Below, piece after piece: positions 56,351 through 64,000 of a DNA stretch of 64,000 nucleotides. Each line of letters starts with the position of its first letter. Position 1 is the stretch's first letter. The DNA is from Charina bottae (Eukaryota; Chordata; Lepidosauria; Squamata; Charinaidae), in NCBI GenBank assembly GCA_023362775.1, contig JALMGJ010000006.1:11922501-11986500 (forward strand). Direction: 5' to 3'. The notes under the pieces are model-generated. The model ran no database searches and was not told the origin of the DNA. It worked only from the letters and a program-made list of their open reading frames with translations. Position numbers and translations under genes: made by a program.

Positions 56351-56678
56351 CTTGTTCTTCAGCATGCTGAATTCAGAGGTATAGTCCTTCTGTTGTTAGA
56401 GGTAATACATTTCCCTCATGATTAGTAGCCATCTTGTTCTTCAGTATGCTGAATTCAGAGGTATAGACCTTCTGTTGTTAGAGGTAATACATTTCCCTCA
56501 TGATTAGTAGCCATCTTGTTCTTCAGCATGCTGAATTCAGAGGTATAGTCCTTCTGTTGTTAGAGGTAATACATTTCCCTCATGATTAGTAGCCATCTTG
56601 TTCTTCAGCATGCTGAATTCAGAGGTATAGTCCTTCTGTTGTTAGAGGTAATACATTTCCCTCATGATTAGTAGCCAT
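56351..56678. repeat. 82 bp satellite, four exact-length units, in the last BCAT1 intron
   Basis: CTTGTTCTTCAG starts at 56351, 56433, 56515 and 56597, giving four units of exactly 82 bp that differ at only a few positions (for example AGTATGC for AGCATGC and TAGACC for TAGTCC in unit 2). Each contains GCTGAATTCAGAGG and ATTTCCCTCATGATTAG. Confidence 0.95.
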
Positions 56679-56874
56679 TGATAGCATTGTTTTCCATGTT
56701 ATAGCCTTTCATTCACAAAGAGCATGATTGAATCAACTTCACCTTCACCAAGTATAGAGACTGGTGGAACTAAGTCTGTATACTGCATTTCTGTCAGGAT
56801 GCTAGGAAATAATTGAGATATTCAACTATTCATACATTTGTCTATTTCTCACAGAAAACATGTGAGATCCTTAC

Positions 56875-56949
56875 TTGGATATCACTTAGCTGGTTCCAGA
56901 AACGGGTTGCTATTTGAGGTCCATTCTCCATGGTTGGAATGAGCAAATT
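56875..56949 (-). CDS. BCAT1: BCAT1 penultimate coding exon
   Basis: This 75 bp exon encodes 25 residues, starting NLLIPTMENGP and ending LSDIQ. It continues in phase 0 from the GE that ends the 62576-62716 exon. The IPTMENGP block is the near-invariant C-terminal signature of animal BCATs. The acceptor is a pyrimidine run ending TTCTAG (AG at 56951-56950) and the donor is GTAAGG at 56874-56869. Several residues after the signature (IATRFWNQL) differ from the mammalian form, which I read as lineage divergence because frame and splice sites are intact. The exon is too short to stand out as an open reading frame and was found by searching for the expected C-terminal continuation. Confidence 0.93.
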
Positions 56950-57089
56950 CTAGAAGAAAAGAAAAGCTAAATCAAAATATAAAGTTGTTCAGAAAATTGG
57001 ATTCCTGTGGAATTACAAAAGGCTCAGAAACAGAAAAACAAATCAATGAAAGCCCAACAGTGAAAAACTTTATTTTTTCACCTGTTTGG

Positions 57090-57450
57090 CAGGAAGAGAG
57101 CCTTCTCTGCCGTGGCCCCCACCCTGTAGAACATGTTACCCCCCGAGATGAGGCAGGCCCCCACTCTCCCGGCCTTCCGAAAGGGAGGGAAAACCTGGCT
57201 CTGCCACCTCACTTGGGGCGGGAGGGGGGATAGTCAATCATGGGGTTGGCTGGCGCCGTGATGCGGCCCTGAGGAATTTTATCAAGATTGTTTGTCCATC
57301 GGGATTTTATATTTTATATTTATGTTTATATTTTTATGATGCACTTGTTTTTATGATTTTAATCTCTTGTTATGTTAATTGAATTGTAAACCGCCCAGAG
57401 TCGCTTGGCGAGATGGGCGGTAAAGAAATGTGAGAAATAAATAAACAAAC
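57090..57450 (+). mobile_element. L2 LINE 3' end
   Basis: GAGAGCCTTCTCTGCCGTGG, CCCCCACTCTCCCGGCC and AAACCTGGCTCTGCC correspond to the last codons of L2 ORF2 (RAFS...PTLLAFRK...TWL). A 3' UTR and the terminal GTAAACCGCCCAGAGTC ... GATGGGCGGTAAAGAAAT with an AAATAAAT tail follow. It lies in the larger BCAT1 intron, antisense to the gene. Confidence 0.82.
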
Positions 57451-57708
57451 TAATTCATTGCAAAACAAATTCTGTGGAAGCGAAGCAAAGCTGACAAGAG
57501 ATCATTATTTAACTATCACACGAACTTAAAATTCATTCCCAAGAATAAAATCAAACTGCCAAAGACATTTTATTTGACTGACACAAATTACATCATGTCA
57601 TCTGCAGGGAGGGTAAAGGGAGAAATGATGTCAGGCGTGACATCATGCAACTTCCCCTCCCTGAGGATACCCATGATTTCAGATATTAAAGATAGTTAGG
57701 TCAGCAAT

Positions 57709-57862
57709 AAGGTGGATGGACTCAGTTACAGCTGCAATGAGTACATCCATCTTTGGAACACCTGAAGGACCAGGTTAGAGAAGATTGTCATGGAGAAAAT
57801 CTACCCATGTAGTCACTAAGAGTCAACAACAACTTGATGGCACATAATCAATCAACAATTCA
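57709..57862 (+). mobile_element. Third copy of the same LINE 3' end
   Basis: AAGGTGGATGGACTCAGTTA, GACCAGGTTAGAGAAGATTG and GATGGCACATAATCAATCAA match the copies at 38.4 and 38.7 kb. It lies in the BCAT1 intron. Confidence 0.58.
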
Positions 57863-58339
57863 GATCAGCTAAATATCAAACAGCCTTTCATTGCTATGAT
57901 TGAAAAGATCAGTCTATGTGATTCAAGGCCACTGAATCTTTGCCCCGTGTCCTGCTGTACTGTAACTTTTACAGAAATTTTAGAAACTCTCTACTCAAGT
58001 CATTCCTTGAGCCCCTTGATAAATAAAACATCAATATCTTTTATTAGATGAAGACCCTAAAATAATACACTCTGGTTAAATCTGCATTATTAGCATGCAA
58101 AATTAGTAATTAAAGTAATTAATGATTTTAAGTAATCATTAATTACTATAATTGTAGACTAGTTAGGGTAGTTAAATTTTACCGCCGCACCATATTTTCT
58201 CTCACTTTTTTATTATTGTTGATTATACTGTTATTTTATATTTTGTTTTGGACTGTGACTAAATAAAATTTCATTTGGTGTCTTAATTAGATCAGATAAA
58301 GGTCATATCCCTTCATTTGTATCATTATTTATTATCTCC
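57863..58339. other. AT-rich intronic sequence
   Basis: Contains an imperfect palindrome of TTAAT/ATTAA units at 58100-58160. No element is recognised. Confidence 0.45.
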
Positions 58340-58450
58340 ATTCATTCATTCATTCATTCATTCATTCATTCATTAGATGTATCACCGCCCACTCCCCCAA
58401 GGGGGACTCTGCGCGGTTTACAATAAAATATAATTAATTAAAATACAACT
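58340..58450 (-). mobile_element. L2 3' terminus with (CATT)n tail
   Basis: (CATT)9 at 58340-58374 followed by TCACCGCCCACTCCCCC and CTGCGCGGTTTACAATAAA. It lies 140 bp before the full-length BovB. Confidence 0.68.
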
Positions 58451-58775
58451 ATAAATAAATATTTAGCCTTTTAGTTGCTATTCTTATATTTTATCACAAG
58501 CTTTTATTTTATTACAGGGTAAACTTTAATATATTTTATTTTTCTTAACCCAACATACAGGTATTTTATATATTAACTAATATTATACTATATACTCCAG
58601 CAAAGGAGATCGTTACCTTGTCGTGGTGCTGGAGCTTGAGCACCTCAGTGAAACCATGAGCTAAACCGTGAAGGGACACCCAAGACGGGAAGGTCGTGGC
58701 AGAGAGGTCAGACTAAATACGATCCCTGGGGAAGGTAATGGCAACCCACCCCAGTATTCTTGCCATGAAAACTAA

Positions 58776-61700
58776 ATGGATCAGTACAACCAAAGATATG
58801 TCGGTATACCATCGGAAGATGGGACTCCCAGGTCGGAAGATGGTCAAAATGCTACTGGGGAGGAACAGAGGATACGTTCAACTAGCCCCAGATGTGATGA
58901 CGCAGCTAGCTCAAAGCCGAAAGGACAGCTAGCGGCCGACGGTGCTGGTGGTGAACGACGAATCCGATGTTCTAAAGATCAACACACCATAGGAACCTGG
59001 AATGTAAGATCTATGAGCCAGGGCAAATTGGATGTGGTTATTGGTGAGATGTCAAGATTAAATATAGACATTTTAGGTGTCAGTGAACTGAAATGGACTG
59101 GGATGGGCCACTTCACATCAGATGACCACCAGATCTACTACTGTGGACAAGAGGACCACAGAAGAAATGGAGTAGCCTTCATAATTAATAATAAAGTGGC
59201 TAAAGCAGTGCTTGGATACAATCCAAAAAACGATAGAATGATCTCAATTCGAATTCAGGGTAAGCCATTTAACATCACAGTGATCCAAATATACGCCCCA
59301 ACCACAGATGCTGAAGAAGCAGAAGTAGATCAGTTCTATGAGGATCTGCAGCACCTACTAGATAATACACCAAAAAGAGATGTTATTTTCATTACAGGAG
59401 ACTGGAATGCTAAGGTGGGTAGTCAGACGACACCTGGAATTACAGGCAAGCATGGTCTGGGAGAACAAAATGAAGCAGGACATAGGCTGATAGAATTTTG
59501 CCAAGACAACTCACTGTGCATAACAAACACTCTCTTCCAACAACCTAAAAGACGACTTTATACATGGACTTCACCAGATGGTCGACACCGAAATCAGATT
59601 GACTACATCCTTTGCAGCCAAAGGTGGCGGACATCTATACAGTCGGTAAAAACAAGACCTGGAGCTGACTGTAGTTCAGATCACGAACTTCTTATTGCAA
59701 AATTTAGAATCAGACTAAAGAGAATAGGGAAGACCCACAGATCAGTTAGATATGAGCTCACTAATATTCCTAAGGAATATGCAGTGGAGGTGAAGAATAG
59801 ATTTAAGGGACTAGATTTAGTAGATAGGGTCCCAGAAGAACTATAGACAGAAGTTCGCAACATTGTTCAGGAGGCGGCAACAAAAAACGTCCCAAAGAAA
59901 AAGAAAACCAAGAAGGCAAGATGGCTGTCTGCTGAAACACTGGAAGTAGCCCAAGAAAGAAGGAAAGCAAAAGGCAACAGTGATAGGGGGAGATATGCCC
60001 AATTAAATGCAAAATTCCAGAGGTTAGCCAGAAGAGATAAAGAATTATTTTTAAACAAGCAATGTGCGGAAGTGGAAGAAGACAATAGAATAGGAAGGAC
60101 AAGAGACCTCTTCCAGAAAATTAGAAACATCGGAGGTAAATTCCAGGCAAAAATGGGTATGATCAAAAACAAAGATGGTAAGGACCTAAGAGAAGCAGAA
60201 GAGATCAAGAAAAGGTGGCAAGAATATACGGAAGATCTGTATAGGAAGGATAATAATATTGGAGTAGCTTGAATCATGTCAACTGGATTTCTATTTTCTT
60301 AATGGAAACGTTTCGCTCCTTATCCAAGGGGCTTCTTCAGTCTGAGCAAAGTTGGTAAGGGAATCCTAAATATGTTCCTAGGTAGCTGTGTGACCTTACA
60401 CCTGGGGCTAGGTCATGGTTATATTGAGATGTAATTTTTAAGTCCTTTTATCATCTAATGGAGGGTCGTTAAAAACACCATGCTGCTGTTGAGCTTCTGA
60501 AGCTCAACAGCAGCATGGTGTTTTTAACGACCCTCCATTAGATGATAAAAGGACTTAAAAATTACATCTCAATATAACCATGACCTAGCCCCAGGTGTAA
60601 GGTCACACAGCTACCTAGGAACATATTTAGGATTCCCTTACCAACTTTGCTCAGACTGAAGAAGCCCCTTGGATAAGGAGCGAAACGTTTCCATTAAGAA
60701 AATAGAAATCCAGTTGACATGATTCAAGCTACAGACAATTCCACCTGGATGACTGAGAACCTTCATAGACAATAATATTGGAGATAGCTTTGACGGTGTG
60801 GTCAGTGAGTTAGAGCCAGACATCCTGAAGAGTGAGGTTGAATGGGCCTTAAGAAGCATTGCTAATAACAAGGCAGCAGGAGACGATGGTATCCCAGCTG
60901 AACTGTTTAAAATCTTGCAAGATGATGCTGTCAAGGTGATGCATGCCATATGCCAGCAAATTTGGAAAACACAAGAATGGCCATCAGATTGGAAAAAATC
61001 AACTTATATCCCCATACCAAAAAAGGGAAGCACTAAAGAATGTTCAAACTATCGAACAGTGGCACTTATTTCACATGCCAGTAAGGTAATGCTCAAGATC
61101 TTGCAAGGTAGACTCCAGCAATTCATGGAGCGAGAATTGCCAGATGTACAAGCTGGGTTTAGAAAAGGCAGAGGAACTAGAGACCAAATTGCCAATATCC
61201 GCTGGATAATGGAGAAAGCCAGGGAATTTCAGAAAAACATCTATTTCTGTTTTATTGACTATTCTAAAGCCTTTGACTGTGTGGATCATAACAAATTGTG
61301 GCAAGTTCTTGGTGGTATGGGGATACCAAGTCATCTTGTCTGCCTCCTGAGGAATCTGTATAACGACCAAGTAGCAACGGTAAGAACAGAGCACGGAACA
61401 ACGAACTGGATTAAGATTGGGAAAGGAGTACGGCAGGGCTGTATACTCTCACCCTACCTATTCAACCTGTACGCAGAACACATCATGCGACATGCTGGGC
61501 TTGAGGAATCCAAGGCTGGAGTTAAAATCGCTGGAAGAAACATTAACAATCTCAGATATGCAGATGATACCACTTTGATGGCTGAAAGCGAGGAGGAATT
61601 GAGGAGCCTTATGACGAAGGTGAAAGAAGAAAGTGCAAAAGCTGGGTTGCAGTTAAACCTCAAAAAAACCAAGATTATGGCAACGAGCTTGATTGATGAC

Positions 61701-62327
61701 TGGCAAATAGAGGGAGAAAAAGTGGAGGCAGTGACAAACTTTGTATTTCTAGGCGCAAAGATTACTGCAGACGCTGACTGCAGCCAGGAAATCAGAAGAC
61801 GTCTACTTCTTGGGAGGAGAGCAATGGCAAATCTTGATAAAATAGTTAAGAGCAGAGACATCACACTGACAACAAAGGTCTGCATAGTTAAAGCAATGGT
61901 ATTCCCTGTAGTAACCTATGGCTGTGAGAGCTGGACCATAAGGAAGGCTGAGCGAAGGAAGATAGATGCTTTTGAACTGTGGTGTTGGAGGAAAATTCTG
62001 AGAGTGCCTTGGACGGCAAGAAGATCAAACCAGTCCATACTCCAGGAAATAAAGCCAGACTGCTCACTTGAGGGAATGATATTAAAGGCAAAACTCAAGT
62101 ACTTTGGCCACATAATGAGAAGACAGGATACCTTGGAGAAGAAGCTGGTGCTAGGGAAAGTGGAAGGCAAAAGGAAGAGGGGTCGACCAAGGGCAAGATG
62201 GATGGATGATATTCTGGAGGTGACAGACTCAACCATTGGGGAGCTGGGGATGGTGACGGCCGACAGAAAGCTCTGGCGTGGACTGGTCCATGAAGTCACG
62301 AAGAGTCGGAAACGACTGAACGAATAA
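58776..62327 (+). pseudogene. BovB endonuclease-reverse transcriptase, one nonsense codon plus PLE insertion
   Basis: The first open segment (58776-59846, 356 codons) is the apurinic-type endonuclease. GTWNVRSM is at residues 73-80, SELKWTG with the catalytic Glu at 103-109, GDWNAK at 208-213, QIDYIL at 274-279 and the SDH motif at 301-303. A TAG at 59844-59846 interrupts the frame, which then stays open into the linker and the start of the RT region until the PLE insertion at 60265. RT resumes after 60783: the 60798-62327 frame has FIDYSKAFD, GVRQGCILSP and the catalytic YADD (residues 254-257), and then the C-terminal KSRKRLNE that ends BovB proteins. Only one point nonsense and one insertion are visible, so the copy is rather young. 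It is not expected to make a functional protein. Confidence 0.93.
60265..60770 (+). mobile_element. Palindromic Penelope-like element (family A) inside BovB
   Basis: The insertion is bounded by a 13 bp duplication, AATAATATTGGAG (60252-60264 and 60771-60783). Arms of roughly 230 bp read outward from a centre near 60498 and are almost identical in reverse complement, giving one palindrome of about 470 bp. The right side adds about 36 bp of unpaired 3' end. Its sequence matches the 3' part of the PLE at 40.0-40.6 kb and the copy at 2.64 kb. The core CTGAAGA...stem...GAAAC occurs in each arm. No coding sequence is included. Confidence 0.85.
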
Positions 62328-62575
62328 ACAACAAAAATACTATATAACATCACAGAAAAGTCTTAATATTAATATAATTTCTATCCTATAGTTCTTATAT
62401 AGAGCATCAGTGGTGCTTATCTTATAGTTTTACATTATCTTCTGCTCGCCAATGACTCTAATAAAAATGTGTTATTGTTACTGGCCTTGGTTTCAAACTT
62501 AAAGGCCACATTCAGATGTAACCTGTGCATTGGCTGGTAGCAACAAATCTGAATCTCCAGAATACTGGCTCTTAC

Positions 62576-62716
62576 CTCTCCCAGGTATAGTACTGTTGAA
62601 ACAGGACATACAACGCAAGCTGTCCCAGCCCCAAACATCTCCTTCACTCTCTTTTCCTTCAAGGCAGTTGTGAGATCACTCATAGTGATGTATCGCTCTG
62701 ATACTTTAAATTCTCC
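62576..62716 (-). CDS. BCAT1: BCAT1 antepenultimate coding exon (branched-chain aminotransferase)
   Basis: BCAT1 is the cytosolic, PLP-dependent enzyme that transfers the amino group of leucine, isoleucine or valine to 2-oxoglutarate. This 141 bp exon encodes 47 residues from GEFKVSER to VLYLGE in the C-terminal part of the fold-type IV aminotransferase domain. Residues 34-37 are CVVC, the redox-active CXXC of vertebrate BCATs; the cytosolic enzyme has CVVC and the mitochondrial paralogue CQVC, which favours BCAT1. A pyrimidine-rich tract ending in CAG precedes the first codon (AG at 62718-62717) and GTAAGA follows the last (62575-62570). Both junctions are phase 0. The preceding exon, which should end near an AHQW-like sequence, is not found before the window edge. 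The reading is uninterrupted and similarity to the known protein is high, so this is a live gene rather than a processed copy. Confidence 0.95.
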
Positions 62717-62794
62717 CTGAAAAAAGATAGGCAAACAGCTCTAGAAACCATATTTGTCCATAGCTAAGACTCTTTTGTTGTTTAAAATGCAAAG

Positions 62795-62880
62795 AGTTTG
62801 GTTGTGAACCGCCCAGAGTTCTCCCTGTGGAGAAGATGGGCGGTAATATAAATCCAATCAATCCAATCAATCAATCAATC
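62795..62880 (+). mobile_element. L2 3' terminus with (AATC)n tail
   Basis: GTGAACCGCCCAGAGTTCTC, GAAGATGGGCGGTAATATAA then AATC repeats. It lies about 80 bp upstream of the acceptor of the 62.6 kb BCAT1 exon. Confidence 0.68.
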
Positions 62881-62984
62881 GTTTACATCTATAAAAGGTA
62901 AACTCTCTTTTAAGTAAGGTCAGCTCTTGGAGACTCCAAGGAGACGTCAATGTAGTTTTCAATACAGCAGTTTTCAATACAACA

Positions 62985-63165
62985 GTGTAGTTTTCAACAT
63001 AGCAGTGATTTGTCACTGCCTTCTTCTGAGAGGTTGCTTCAACTTCTCAATTTAGCCCAGGCATTCCTTGATGGTCCCCATCTGAGTACTAACCAGGTTC
63101 AACCCTGCTCGGTTTTTTGAAATATACCAATACAGATGCTGCCACCTAGCTGGGCTAAAAGTAAA
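62985..63165 (-). mobile_element. 5S rRNA-derived SINE, decayed
   Basis: GGTCCCCATCTGAGTACTAA, CAGGTTCAACCCTGCTCGG complement the 5S region, and GTCACTGCCTTCTTCTGAG is the shared body. It lies in the BCAT1 intron upstream of the 62.6 kb exon. Confidence 0.68.
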
Positions 63166-63196
63166 GTCAATTTCAAGTTGAACTTAACTTCTAGTG

Positions 63197-63379
63197 CATA
63201 GCTTTCCAAAGTGTGTGTTGCGACACACTACTGTGTCGCCGGCGGTGTCCTGGTGTGTCACACAAAAACCCGGAAGTGCTGATGGGGGAACCAGAAGAAG
63301 CGGCACCCCCGCCAATCAGCGCTGCCGCCGCCGCCACCATTGGTGTGTGTCGCCAACGTGAGAAGTTTGGAAAGCTCTG
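63197..63379. mobile_element. Non-autonomous hAT (Buster-like) GC-rich MITE, copy 5
   Basis: Perfect 8 bp duplication TTCTAGTG (63189-63196 and 63380-63387). Ends are CATAGCTTTCCAAAGT and AAGTTTGGAAAGCTCTG. This is the shortest copy (183 bp), with one ACCCGGAAGTGCTGATGG segment shared with copies 1 and 2. It lies in the BCAT1 gene upstream of the exon at 62.6 kb. Confidence 0.9.
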
Positions 63380-63704
63380 TTCTAGTGACTACATAGGTTT
63401 AATCAGTATTACTTTCTGGGCAAACTATGAACTGATTTCTGGCTGTTAGGGCACACAAGTGAGGAAAACAGGCATAAGATTTGAACCGCATGTCTGATCA
63501 GCTATCATCTATCAATCATGGCTTTTTTAGTACACTGGCTTACCAAAGAGCTGTGTCTTTGTCTGCTATCCTTTGAATTCAAGTAATAATCTGAGTAAAA
63601 GATGACAACATCTTTATAAGCAATCCTTTGCATGATCAAACAGGCAGGGCAGGACTTGGTTATGTCCATATAGAACTGTGATTTCATCATATTACAGCAC
63701 ATGA

Positions 63705-63985
63705 TTAACTTGCAAATTAATTACCAGAAGACCAGATGGTGGCCACTAACTTGGGTTATTTTAAAAGGAGAATGGACAAATTCAGGATCACAGGTTCATC
63801 AAGAGCTATTAGTTTTGAAGACTCAACATTACTTCCAGGTGTGGGGCCACATGCCTTCAAATATCAATTGCAAGGAAATCATGTCAGAAGAGAGACAAGT
63901 ACAGCTGAGGCATTTGATTGGCCATTAGGAGAACCAATGCTACCTAGGATGGGCCTTTTCTGACCCAGCAGAACTATTTGTCTAT
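63705..63985 (+). mobile_element. CR1-type LINE 3' fragment, old
   Basis: TTTTAAAAGGAGAATGGACA, AATTCAGGATCACAGG and CTAGGATGGGCCTTTTCTG follow the same CR1 3' layout as at 56.0 kb, with more divergence. Confidence 0.6.
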
Positions 63986-64000
63986 TCTTCCCTTTGCAAT

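Larger units (their letters stand above)
58595..62336 (+). mobile_element. Full-length BovB (RTE) LINE, split by a PLE
   Basis: RTE-clade LINE with 5' UTR, endonuclease, reverse transcriptase and short 3' end. It is flanked by a 10 bp duplication ATACTATATA (58585-58594 and 62337-62346). Without the 506 bp PLE insert and its 13 bp target duplication the element is about 3.2 kb, the usual full length of BovB. The 5' UTR carries the segment around 58737-58765 that is also found in ruminant BovB-related SINEs. The 3' end has the BovB hallmark AGTCGGAAACGACTGAAC followed by a short A/C-rich tail. It sits antisense in the intron between the BCAT1 exons at 62.6 and 56.9 kb. It is clearly diverged from the BovB at 30.5-32.3 kb, so it belongs to another subfamily. 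Confidence 0.95.

Overview
This is vertebrate nuclear DNA, most probably from a squamate reptile (lizard or snake). The evidence is the repeat content: BovB (RTE) LINEs including a full-length copy, tRNA-derived SINEs of Sauria type with a BovB-like 3' end, CR1 with an (ATTCTATG)n tail, L2 tails, Penelope-like elements (PLEs), 5S-rRNA-derived SINEs, a ~500 bp GATA array and many hAT MITEs. The species cannot be named from the sequence.

The only host gene I can support is on the minus strand at the right. It is the last three coding exons of BCAT1 (cytosolic branched-chain aminotransferase) at 62716-62576, 56949-56875 and 54382-54341. All splice sites are GT/AG, all junctions are phase 0, and the family's CXXC redox motif (CVVC) is present. 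Upstream exons lie beyond the right edge. A 3' UTR probably runs leftward from 54340. The 5.6 kb intron between the first two of these exons holds an L2 3' end and a full-length BovB (58595-62336) that is itself split by a palindromic PLE (60265-60770). The last intron holds a four-copy 82 bp satellite.

Positions 1-54 kb carry no convincing host gene and look like the intergenic region 3' of BCAT1 (in mammals this side faces SOX5; that placement is inference). It is a dense record of insertions. Nested structures give relative ages: a SINE inside a hAT inside a Tigger-like element (22.3-23.9 kb), a BovB tail inside a CR1 3' UTR (27.8 kb), one PLE inside another (8.8 kb), and a PLE inside BovB inside a BCAT1 intron. 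Two BovB subfamilies occur; the 30.5-32.3 kb copy keeps an uninterrupted reverse transcriptase frame and lies tail-to-tail with a second copy.

Most notable patterns: (1) a non-autonomous hAT family with five copies flanked by perfect 8 bp duplications, all nnCTAnnn (Buster-like); (2) a cassette combining an inverted CCAAT box and a GC box, tandemly repeated inside three hAT elements whose terminal repeats differ; (3) PLE insertions that are all inverted repeats with 12-16 bp duplications and a hammerhead-ribozyme-like core; (4) a SINE family whose body carries two or three tandem ~102 bp units. Target-site duplications were read by eye; family names without a diagnostic protein are provisional.
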